A stretch of DNA of 64,000 bases, taken from the NCBI GenBank assembly GCA_905147135.1, contig LR990049.1, forward strand, positions 12,293,428-12,357,427, written 5' to 3'. A program made the position numbers and the translations under genes. This DNA comes from Blastobasis lacticolella. Its lineage: Eukaryota > Arthropoda > Insecta > Lepidoptera > Blastobasidae. The notes under the pieces are model-generated. The model worked only from the letters and a program-made list of their open reading frames with translations. It searched no databases and was not told the DNA's origin. Below are positions 33,337-43,779 of this stretch, piece by piece (positions within the stretch are counted from its first letter, which is position 1; every line of letters begins with the position of its first letter).

Positions 33337-33720
33337 ACGAGTATGCTTATGTTATACGGTAAAAACAAAATTAATTCACAATTAAAGATAAAAATGCTAG
33401 AAAAACACAGTCACAATCACAATCACTACAACATTGTACAAGATCACAAAAATAGAACTGACGTCTTGACTGATAGCTTGATGTTTGGCCATACTTCGTG
33501 CAGTTTTGCCTTACTCTTTTCTGCGGTTCCCCAGCAACTCTGTGGCGTTGCTTGGGCGTTGCTAAGTAGCGTCCCTGTCAAACTCTGATGGTTTATAAAT
33601 ACGCTGCGCAAGAAAATATTTTTTCGCTCTTGGTTTACAACGCGCACGCCCAGTGACGCCAACACACACGCCGGCGCACTACCACATTGGAAGACCGGGG
33701 GCGAAGACCAAATATAAATA

Positions 33721-34198
33721 TTTTTAAATAAAAATTTATTTAAATATATTTAAGTAAATTCCCTGAAACTAGAAACCAACCTAGAAACTCACTTTCATAT
33801 CACAATACAAGTAGTCATTATGGAGAGACCCCGCGAAATTTTTCACAACAATACACGCTGTGTAAATTGTCAGTGCCTATACTGTAAAAGTTTTTTAAGT
33901 GCCGGAACAAGCCTTCGTTTTAATTGCGCCAACCGGAAGGGGAGAGATGAATGGTAGGAAACGGCAGGCTTGCCAACCGCCCTACATTATTAAAACTTGC
34001 CTCTTACACCGCGCCGTCTCTTGCAACTTGGCCGGCATAATGAATCGTACAAACCAAATAGATTTCGAATAATTCTGTTTGGAAAAATGCTGAACGAGCG
34101 CTGGACAGGTGACTGGGCGTGCGCTCTCATAAATTGTGTTAATTCAGGGTTGAAGAGACTGTATAAAACAAGAGGCTATTGACAATACGTTGGATTAA
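33721..34198. other. No gene seen
   Basis: An AT-rich junction at 33710-33770, then unrecognised sequence. Confidence 0.5.
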
Positions 34199-34340
34199 TT
34201 TTTTTTTAATATAATACGGCTGATAAACAGGCATGCGAGCCATCTGATGGAAAGAGGTCACCGCCGCCTTTGAATATCAGCAACACCAGGGGCGCCAATA
34301 CGTTGCCCACTAAGGAGACGTATAATATACCTTGATATCT
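34199..34340 (-). mobile_element. 5'-truncated LINE C copy (3' tail)
   Basis: The minus-strand GGGCAACGTATTGGCGCCCC...GGCGGCGGTGACC block and A-tract (plus-strand T-run at 34200-34208) match the LINE C tail. More diverged than the copy at 16588. Confidence 0.85.
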
Positions 34341-34677
34341 AGATGCCTTGTTTACATTTTGGTTCATTCATATACACCAATTGAAATATTACAGCGGGAA
34401 GACAGAATGTGCCACGTTGATACTAAAAGTTTCATCTTACAAGTACTTTCACCCCGCGAACACACCTGGCGTCTACGCTTTCATTTATCCCGTGGATTAT
34501 ATATAGTGCCTTTTAACTGTATGCACTTAGTGGTAATTAGTGGTAGAATGAAGCCAGGGAGGTGCATGCCTCCCCAACATTTATTTTATATACGTTACAG
34601 ATGTTATTCAGAAAATTAATGAAGGAGTCTGGTACACTAGAAAAGATGAAATAACTTTGAAGGTTTCAAAGATATTT

Positions 34678-34792
34678 CGCAGCGTAGGATGGACGATATT
34701 GTGAAGGTTGAAGGAAAGCGATGGATGTAAGAGATACAGAGTCTAGGTGTGGAAGACGTGGAAGCTATGTTCAGCAGTGGATGGAGATGATG
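34678..34792 (+). pseudogene. LINE ORF C-terminal scrap
   Basis: One frame reads RRMDDIVKVEGKRWM, a stop, then EIQSLGVEDVEAMFSSGW. The pattern (R-W-x-D-D-[IL]-V-K, a G-K-R-W-M core and a final W) resembles the C-terminus of RTE-type lepidopteran LINEs. Short and decayed. Confidence 0.45.
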
Positions 34793-34920
34793 ATTATATC
34801 ATAGAATCTTTGCAAATTATTTTTATATGCCCTCGATTTCATCCGCGTGGAAATAGTTTTAAGACAGTTTAGCTTTTAGGCATTACCATTTTAAATGACC
34901 TCCGTATGAATGCTAGTACT

Positions 34921-35155
34921 ACGGGGAGGTGAAGCTGTATTTTTGGTTCTACTTACCCGAATTAGATGAAACATGGCTGAAATTGTACCTGGCTTAAAAA
35001 ACCTGGACTTCATGCTACCAAACTATCAAAACCGAATCAAAATTCGTTTAGCAGTTTTTGCGTGATGCTTGACAGAATACAAACACTCGATAGAAAGACA
35101 AACAGACAGAGAAATTAAAGGCTTTCATTTTCCACTGAAATAATATAATTAGATA
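34921..35155 (+). repeat. Dispersed LINE/SINE-tail-like repeat
   Basis: The word order ACCAAACTATCAAAACCGA, TCGTTTAGCAGTTTTTGCGT, AGACAAACAGACAGAGAAATT and a final TAATATAATTAG is like a very common lepidopteran tail. Recognised from memory, and only one copy of this quality is in the window. Confidence 0.4.
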
Positions 35156-35667
35156 ATAAACCGGCACTCGTCTGTACTTTGCCCGACAGAATAAAATGTA
35201 GCACCAAAGCAAATATAGCTCGTGCCAAATGGCGTCCCTTGACCTCTCGGTCCAGAACTGGCATTAGTTCATGAAAGTACATTAAAATTGTTATTAACGT
35301 TTTTATTTCATTAAATTATAACAATTACGACCTTAAAACGTTATAGCTATATGTGTACTTACACATTAGGTCTGACTGAGAGATCAATATCTACTATTGC
35401 CAATCCATTTGGAATTAACTGTAATGTCATACAGGCAGACTATTCATTACTTCCGTAAACAAAATGGACAGTAGCATTTTCCGTTGAGACTTGTCGAACT
35501 GGTGTTACATGCGTAGCAGAACCAAGGTCACCGGCGTAGGCTAGAGTCGCAATGCTGAAATGGGCAGATCACGTAGCACACAGAACCGATCCACCCACTG
35601 GCACACCTTAATGGTTGCTCATAGGTACTATACGAGTATGGGCAACATTTCCCCATACACTTGACCC
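35156..35667. other. No gene seen
   Basis: No frame or repeat recognised. Confidence 0.5.
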
Positions 35668-35905
35668 TGATTACAGCCTATAACAGTCTACTGCAAAACT
35701 AAGGACCTCCCCCACGAGAGGGGAGGTTTTTACCATAATCTCCACGCTTGGCAGGCGCGTTGGAGATCGCAGTTTCGTGTGTCGCAATGCAAAACGCTGC
35801 TGCCCATTTTCCAGCCTACGGAGACTTTAGCCTACATCATTTACCTCAAAAATATTAGTCGCCTTGTACGACACCCACGAGTGTAAGGGGTTGGTGTACG
35901 GCACA
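35668..35905 (+). repeat. Dispersed repeat R4, copy A
   Basis: Matches 36667-36916: TAACAGTC.ACTGC, the CCATAATCTCCACGCT.GGCAG block, TTTTCCAGCCTACGGAGACT, and CCTTGTACGACACC.ACGAGTGTAA. A small hairpin (CCTCCCC/GGGGAGG) lies at about 35706-35727. The last part is included in the tandem duplication that follows. Confidence 0.8.
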
Positions 35906-36295
35906 TGGTGGATATTAGGCTTGAATGCAGAAACAACACAGCGAACGACTGCTCTTACCACCGCATTGCACTTCTATCCGCGCATTACACTGCGCGCGCG
36001 CTAGACACAAAGCGATGCGGTTAAACTAATTGCGTTCCTGAGCCGCACCGCTCTCGTAAACAATGTTTATAAAACGCCTTGTACGATACCCAAGGCGTTA
36101 GTGCTATTGAACTCTGCCGAACACCACACGGCACATGATGAATATTAAGCTTGAATGCAGAAACAACGAAGCGAACGACTGCTCCATTGCACTTCTATTC
36201 GCGCATCGCAGTGCGCGCGCGCTAGACACAACGCGATGCGAGTAAACTAATTGCGTCCTTGAGCCGCACCGCTCTCGTAAACAATGTTTATAAAA
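35860..36295 (+). repeat. Head-to-tail duplication of about 215-221 bp
   Basis: Unit 1 (35860-36074) and unit 2 (36075-36295) both start CGCCTTGTACGA.ACCCA and end CAATGTTTATAAAA. They share CTTGAATGCAGAAACAAC, GCGCGCGCGCTAGACACAA and GAGCCGCACCGCTCTCG. The units abut exactly. Unit 2 has small indels, and unit 1 has an extra TTACCACCG. The unit includes the tail of R4, so the duplication came after R4. Confidence 0.9.
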
Positions 36296-36666
36296 GGTCC
36301 AGATAGACGGGTCCCGCTCTATCCTGGCCTTATTACGCTGCACGTCGAGTACATACCTTTACAAAGCCCGCAGCGTGCCTTATCTGCGGTGCGGCAAGAG
36401 GCTCATAAGCCCACGTTGTTACCTCGGAACACATTGTAACACATTATGCGCCAACGTGCTGTCGACCTAACACATCCTCACGTAATAAGAGTGTGTAGTC
36501 TTATGAATATTTTGCCGCTCCTCCTTGACAATATGCGATTAGAGGCCCGGTTTCGGTGTAGCGTCGAGTGCGCCAGATTCGGGGGTGAAGGGCTTGCATT
36601 GGGATTATGTAGGATTTATTTTACCTAGTTACTTCACTATCTAGGTAGTTAGAAAGGTGCATACTT
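36296..36666. other. No gene seen
   Basis: GC-richer than the average of the window; no frame that I can support. Confidence 0.5.
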
Positions 36667-36916
36667 TACCATCACAGCTCATAACAGTCCACTGCAGGAC
36701 TTAGGGCTTCTCCTACGAAAGGGGAAGTTATTGCCATAATCTCCACGCTGGGCAGGCGGGTTAGAGATCGCAGTATTATAACGTTTTCCAGCCTACGGAG
36801 ACTCCAAATATTTTGTCTCGGAGACTGTAGATATTTTGTCTCAATAACATTAGTCACCTTGTACGACACCGACGAGTGTAAAGGGTTGGGGCTATTCTTC
36901 TCTGCCGGACACCACA
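36667..36916 (+). repeat. Dispersed repeat R4, copy B
   Basis: See copy A. This copy has an extra duplicated TATTTTGTCTC segment at about 36808-36842. Confidence 0.8.
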
Positions 36917-39900
36917 AGGTCATCCATACTTATATGGGTTTATTTTTTAAGGTAAGAATTGAATCGCATTATACATTATATTCGAAATGCCAGCCAGGCG
37001 TACATACCTGCATAATGGATACGCGCTTCAACTTGATAACTGTACACGGAATATAATTCTAATTCAGGGCATTCTCACTCCAGTCTACGCAAACGACTTT
37101 AAAGTTAAATACGATTGCAATAATATTAAGTTTCCAGTGGCAACGTTGCACGCTCAAAGCGCTATTCCGATGCAAAATTAAGTTCTAAACCTCTTCTTGA
37201 GCGTCAATGGGCACGCAGACCACGTACGTTCTGTATACTTTGAGTCCCGCTCCACAACTAGAATAGTACTTAAGTATTTAGAGAGATCCACGTTTACTTA
37301 GGCGCTTAATAAGATAAAGAGCACCTACATACAGTGCTCTAGAAAATGGCTTTCATGTTTAATACAATATACAATAATATTTCGCGACGTACTTTGCCAA
37401 ATAAATTATATTAAACTTGTGCAATATTGCAATTTGCAATTGAGTGAATCATGAATTTTACGACATGCGTTACTCAGAATGAAATAATAAAGTATCCAAT
37501 ACAATATTTTACCTATCAAATTGAACATTCCGATTTCCGCCTCTATCGAGGACGATGGACCATTTTATCCTCATTCAACACGAGCGACAAAAATGCGAAA
37601 TAATTTCAAATGAAACTTATAAAATATTTCGTTTGCAATTAACAAAACTACACTCACCGACACAATTTATTACCCGCCCACGTAAAGACTTCTAAATATA
37701 AATCAATGCCCACCCCATATTTTTCCCAACAGTTTTTTCCCGTAGATTGATTTTGTAAATGGGGTACAATTATAATACGGTTTCCAAACTACTACAGCTG
37801 CAATCTGAATAGGTTATAAGAAGATCAATCTACGGAAAAGCTATCGTGTTGAAGAAATTAATTGAATACCTCTAGATTTCATAATAAATTAGTTTAAGTA
37901 TTTATGAAGTCAAAGACTAATTTTTTTGACCTTTATTTTGATACAGAGTAGTCGATTGGTTTTAGAGAAAAAAGATTTAAGACAGTCACAATATGGCACG
38001 TAAAATAGGGCAGTTTGAATTTTTAAAATTTTAGTGTACCCAGTATCACCCGCGCGACCAAGACAAATCCAACAACACCATCATATGTTAAAATCGATTG
38101 AGCCTTTAGAGCTGTAGCCCATACATATAAACATTCGCTTGGAAAACATAACCCTCCCGTCGAAGGCGGGTAAAAATATGGCGTGGGAAAATAATTATGT
38201 CAGTAACTGTACAGTCGCCCACCACAAATTCCCTCAACAACACGAATCCGCAACGACATCTACGTAAAACCAGTTTAAACTAGAACCGTCGCTTTCATCC
38301 CAACAATGCCGTAATGAGTTGGGTCTAAAAATCTCCGTCCATAATCTGGGGCCAATGAAGACGCGGTCAGAGCCCGGAAAGCCTGCGTCGCCGCCGCCAG
38401 ACGTCAATCACACGAGGGTAGAACCAGGATGAAACTGAAGGGTAGGATTATAAGGGTCTAATTCTCTCGGGCGAGGATTATTAATATTCAGAGCCACGGT
38501 AGATGGCTTTAATTTACTTTTATTTAGTATTCAATTATAGGCTGTTTTTGTAAGCCCGATGATATGGGATCAGCCGTCGTTTGTTCAGTGGACCGCAGTT
38601 GATTTTTCGAATTAGACGGTCGGTTTCAGGGTCAAAACCATGGTCATTGTAGAAAGATATGTGTTATTAATGTACGACTTTTTTATTTAAACTGCAGTTT
38701 TTTTATGGATTGACACATAATAGTGTAAACGCTTAAATAATCATTACTATTCTGTACATTCTACTATCTGCGAATGTTTATTAGAGTGGATGCTTGCAGT
38801 ACCTATTGTAGCTATGCAATTTATTCTAAATTCTAAATTCAACATGGTTTCCACGGGAGCAAGGCGTACAACAATTTCTCGTGGGTATAGTCGCGAGCGA
38901 AAGCTAGTTTTAAATAAAAAACAGGTGGTTAATTTAGAATCAGAGGGGAGCCAGAGAGGCCACTACGCAAACCCGTTTTATAATTAGGCAGGCGCTTATA
39001 CAAATTCAGCAGTTACTGGGTCAGTGGTCACTGAATTATACGGCGGTATTATTAATCTCATTTCGCGTTCTGTACTACGAGCTACCCAGGAAGTACGACT
39101 CAGTACAAAGATAAAATCCCCACACGGTTTATCTGTTAGACTTTAGGATCTAAGTTTTCAGACTCTTGCATAAAGGTGCTTCCAAACAATTTCGTGTAAA
39201 AAAATATATTTTAATAATATATGATATAAAAATATATTAATTTAATTTAGATAGGTAGGTACTATATATTTTTCAAAAATGTACAGAGTCACAAAAAAGC
39301 AACTACAAACAAATAATCGAATCGTGTAAACGAAGTAATTTTCACAACAGATTTAAAGTTTTCCTTACACAGCCATTGACGGCAAATAATTCCGAATCTA
39401 TGTTGGCAACACTAAATATGAATAATTTAGCCTGGCGGCCGTTAAAGTTATGTGAATTGCAAATCGACCAAGAAATTGTATTTTACGAGAAATTATTCAG
39501 GCAAAGCTTTCTAACTAATTGTTTACTTTTTCAGGAAACTTTTGCAATCCAAATATTATTATATTACCAAATATTTTCCTATTCAACGTATAATTGGAGA
39601 AGATTTTCATGAATAATAGCCTACCTATCTTACAATTTTAGTACAATATAGCCTTAGGGTGTATCTTAGGTAACTAGTAAAACAGGCAACGACCTTATTT
39701 ATCCTTCTTTTTTGGTAACAGAATATATAATACCAAGGCCAATCTGCCAATAATAGTCGAGTTAATTCCTAGACATGTTACTAATCGTGTACTTTGTCGA
39801 ATAATATAGGCTACATTTGTACCCGAAAAAGGACAATTGAAAGTCCACAAAGACTCAAGTTCATTGCAGGTTGGTAAACATACTTTATATCATACCTACG

Positions 39901-42813
39901 ACGTTGTACGGGATTTACTCCAAGAATAAGTTTGTACGACAAAGCACACTTGGCGGTGTTTACCTAAACAATCAGCTGAATACGACGTTTTCCGTAGCAA
40001 AAGGCAGCTGCGGGTTAAGTTCACTAGAGATGAGCGGGACTCGCACGATATTTTATTTCAGCCTGCATATAATATGATCTATGATTAATCTTAGTTGTCC
40101 AGTTTGCTAACAGGTCGCGTTTATTAATAGAGATGCGTTATGTTACGCTTTGCTATAATTAGAAATATGTAAAGGTGTCTGTTATTATGATAACCTTTGA
40201 TGTCAACCTAACTTTGATCTAACCTTTCCCATCAACTCGTACCCAGCGTAGGCAGATCCGACGATCTAGTGACAACCTTTGTCTGAAACTAATCTACTTC
40301 TCGACTTTAATCACTAAGACAGTCACGAAGACAACTCCTAATTAGATAATTCACTAAATTTAGATTATTAGATTGCTTAACAGGAATGAGTCAGTCGGCG
40401 CTTGCTTTGCCTCCCACTCACAAAAGTTATTTTATCTATTGCCGGAATTACAAACTGGGCCACGGTGTCCGCATCCGTCCTATGATAATTTAGTCTGGAA
40501 AGGATATATGGTATTTGAAAAATTTACGAAAATCATTAATCTTCTTAGAATAAAATAATTTATTAGAACTCTTCCAAGGATACAGACAATAACTCAACTT
40601 TTTAATTAGCGTGTGGGTAAACAGGTGAGGTGGCGGTCAATACCAGGCTAGTCCAATTATAAAAAAAATCTGTCATTGTATACAAAAATATGCTTTGACA
40701 TTTGCATAAATAGGTAAACTAGTCAATTGTGGTATTAAAAACCATACTCTCCGCCTCTAGCACATCCCTACGACCCTAAAATTCAGAACGCATAAGCAAC
40801 TCGGGGGAGATAGCAGTACTGTTATAGACAAAGGAGTACGACACAAAGCTATTCCGAGCGAGTCACACTGGTCTCACGGGGCTTTGCGGTGCCTTCGTAG
40901 GTGCACTGCATTTTATACGGTCAGCTTGCCTGTTGCTGAATATGGCTTTTACAGCCGGCATAAATATTTTATTTGCACAACGGCGAGACACTGCATGCGG
41001 TCTTATTGAATATTGACATAGCCGGATTAAGGATTCGATGAAGTTCTACACGTGAAGTTATTGTTGAAGTGGAATAAATGGGATTGGTAAGAAATGTAGG
41101 TTCTATATTGTTTGTGTAGTTGTATTTATTTACAGATTGTCAGTGTGTGTCGTGGCCAGATCATAGTTTTGATCACTTTATGTGGCCGACCATTTCGTGA
41201 ATGACTTTAATACTTTGAGGCTGATCGAACTTCAGCACCGGATCGAGCTCGCCTCTTGCCTCTAGTACCGTTGGCGAAACGAGGTTGACCAAATTCTTCC
41301 CTCAGATGGCCCTAGAGAAGTGGGAAGTAATGACGAAATCAAAATTCACGCGTATCTTTTAACTCTACGCCACGTCCATAATATTTAAAGCTTAACGCTA
41401 AAAGCCGACAACATGCATAAATTAAATAAAAAATAGATTAAATGAAACCCGGTTTTAAAGTTCCATCATTCATGGAGTTTTCGCACTCTTTGTTGAAAAC
41501 ATTAACCGTATCCCTGGCCGCCGCCTGTATTCAAAACTTTTTAGGTTGCAGTTTTGATATTGCTTTGCTTTGTTTTCACGAATTCCTGATAGCGAATGCA
41601 TTTGCAAATGCGAAACGCCCTGAAAATAATGAAATATTTGCACATATATTGCCTGGATAAACATTAAATTATTAATTCGCACTTTTTCAATTAACTTATA
41701 TATGAAATCAGTCGAATATAGCTGATGTTTCAAAATAATTGCATTGTACCCGTACACCACCTTGCATTGGACCTCAACACGATGTTTTTAACATTTCGAA
41801 ATTCTGATCGCACCCTAAATGAAACAAAAGATTTATGTGCCCTTACGGGATAGCCCGTAGGCACGAATAAATTTTAATACACTCGCAATTCAATTTGTTA
41901 TCTGTCCTTTTACACATTGTTTCACGAAAAGCTAATCAAGCTCGTGAAAAACACAATAGGCTCAATTCCAATATCTGTTAATTAAAATCAATCCTTTCTT
42001 TATGAATATCTACGATGTAGCAGAGAGTAAAGATAATGGACATTATTCAGCCATTTCTGAGAGTTTTGTTAACAATTTGCGCAATGGGTCCGATTTAGGC
42101 GTATTCAGGACCCGAAAGGGATTGCGTTTAGGCAATTTGGAGGGGAGCGATTTTGTTGAATTTATTATAAAATAGCGGCTAAATATCCGAACAGGAAATT
42201 AAATAGGAATCAGAACAAATCCCATTACAAACTCTCATCAATCACTAAAATTGTCTCGTGAGGTTCAGCGCGAAAAGGTTCAAGCGGAACACGCCGGCCG
42301 AGGCCCGACCTCCAGTGTCTCAGCTCTGTATTCATATTTAAATGGCTCAGAAAACTGATAACAGTATTATCATCTTAAAAAAAAACCATACTTTTTGGGC
42401 AACGCTAATATAACAAGAAAAATAATAATATGAAAAGAACACTGATGTATAATAAGCAAGAGCATTAAAGGTTAAAGGATAACAAGAAAATTTCTACTTC
42501 TGCGAAAAATATGGGGATTTAGGGATATTGTATAGCTGTATTGTACGAGTAATGTATCGACAGAGATCTCTAACGAGGGGATAATCACAGAGCAGAAAAA
42601 ATAGTTGAAAGGTAGCTAACTTTCCAATATTTTCTAAAATAACTTTCTCGGCATTCGACAAATTAATGTGACTCAACGAGAACAAAGGGTAAATAAAATA
42701 TCTTATACAATGGTTTGGTATGATCCTCTCAATGAGTTACTTACGTGGGCTCTAGAGATGTTTGTACGATTTAAGATACACCGAAAACCTTTTATCTAAA
42801 CAATGATAGCACA
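36917..42813. other. 5.9 kb without a recognisable gene or repeat
   Basis: Mostly AT-rich, with only short frames lacking motifs. A GC-rich patch at 38330-38420 and mixed sequence at 40840-41300 are not explained. This is the longest stretch in the window in which I recognise no mobile DNA. Confidence 0.5.
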
Positions 42814-42960
42814 AGCCCTAGCTCAAGTATGTCCGCGACAAACCTCGCGCCGCGATAAAGCTATTATCTCTTTCTCTCAATACGAAGACGAAAGAGAAAG
42901 TATACCTATGTCGCGCTTTTTCTCGTTTATCGCGCGCGAGAGCAACTTGTGCTAGGGCTA
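42814..42960. mobile_element. Palindromic MITE-like element
   Basis: AGCCCTAGCTCAAG at the left end matches the reverse complement of the right end (AGCCCTAGCACAAG on the other strand). The inner arms share CGCGATAAA and TCTTTCTCTC-type words with gaps. The centre is CAATACGAAGACGAAAG. CpG-rich arms in AT-rich DNA. No target duplication was found. Confidence 0.65.
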
Positions 42961-43742
42961 CTGATCGCGCGCAAGCAACTCAGTCATTATAACGCGGGTT
43001 TAACATAGATTTTTTTGAGTCTTTTTCAATAGTCATTTATCTCATGGATAAGTATCTGACCGAATATGTCAATTCTGCCAACATCAAATCAACACGAACT
43101 TCAGAGAGGTGAAACAAAAATATCGCTTACACAATTGTTAGAGCAGGATAGACTAACGAAGCTATCAGTGGCAAGCCAGCGTAATTTTTAAGGTTATGTT
43201 ATTCCACAGAATAGAGTTTCCTAATATTAGAAGGAAGGTTATTCATTAATTGTAGTTTACAGTAATTTTATTTGTTGTTTGGTTGGATTGAGGGTTTATA
43301 TTTTAGTGATTTGTAACGTGGCGATTACCTTCTATTGCAATTTATCGCAAAAGAAAATAAAAAAAGAGTGTGATCTGCAAGCTTCACAACTGCCGAGACT
43401 CATTTACTTGCCAGTTCAGTCGGCAAATTCTTTCTTTTCTGTGACGTGGTTTTATAAATGACCGTATTCACAAGTTGAATACTTTGATGTATAATTTGAC
43501 TTGCAGTCAGAAAGACGCATTTACCTTTTTTGACTGTAATAAATTTACAGATAAAGTAGTTTTAACAGAAGATACTATGTATCTTCGACGTAGGTACAAA
43601 GTCAAACTGGCTACAATGTTAGCGTACCATATTAATTTATTGATTTCTCCTACCGTAGGTAGATATGACCAGAGTGCCGATTTGTTAATAAACAAAAAGG
43701 GTCACTGTTTAAACTAGTATGTAAGACAAAGGAGCCGTCCTG
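42961..43742. other. No gene assigned
   Basis: Two open frames (43279-43461 and 43475-43717) precede LINE D. They could be remnants of its upstream part, but neither shows a zinc knuckle, coiled coil or other LINE ORF1 feature, so they are not called. Confidence 0.4.
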
Positions 43743-43773
43743 TATCATATCAGCAGCATATAACAGTCCACTG
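43743..43773 (+). repeat. Short R4 fragment at the LINE D boundary
   Basis: TATCAGCAGCATATAACAGT plus CCACTGTTAGACT matches the first 25 or so bases of repeat R4 (36672 onward). It then stops as the LINE D reading frame begins. Confidence 0.5.
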
Positions 43774-43779
43774 TTAGAC

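Larger units (their letters stand above)
25641..33720 (-). mobile_element. YLDD-type non-LTR element, interrupted by CR1-like LINE
   Basis: Reading from right to left: 5' region (about 33720-33337), zinc-finger frame (33336-32803), RT (32802-31625), CR1-like insert (31619-26954), C-terminal frame (26948-25769), and a T12 tract directly after the stop, then an AATAAA-like signal near 25650. Outer limits are estimates, as no terminal duplication was found. The domain order (N-terminal zinc finger, RT, then a zinc-binding and PD-D-type region after the RT) is that of non-LTR elements with a restriction-like endonuclease. The family name was not determined. Confidence 0.75.
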
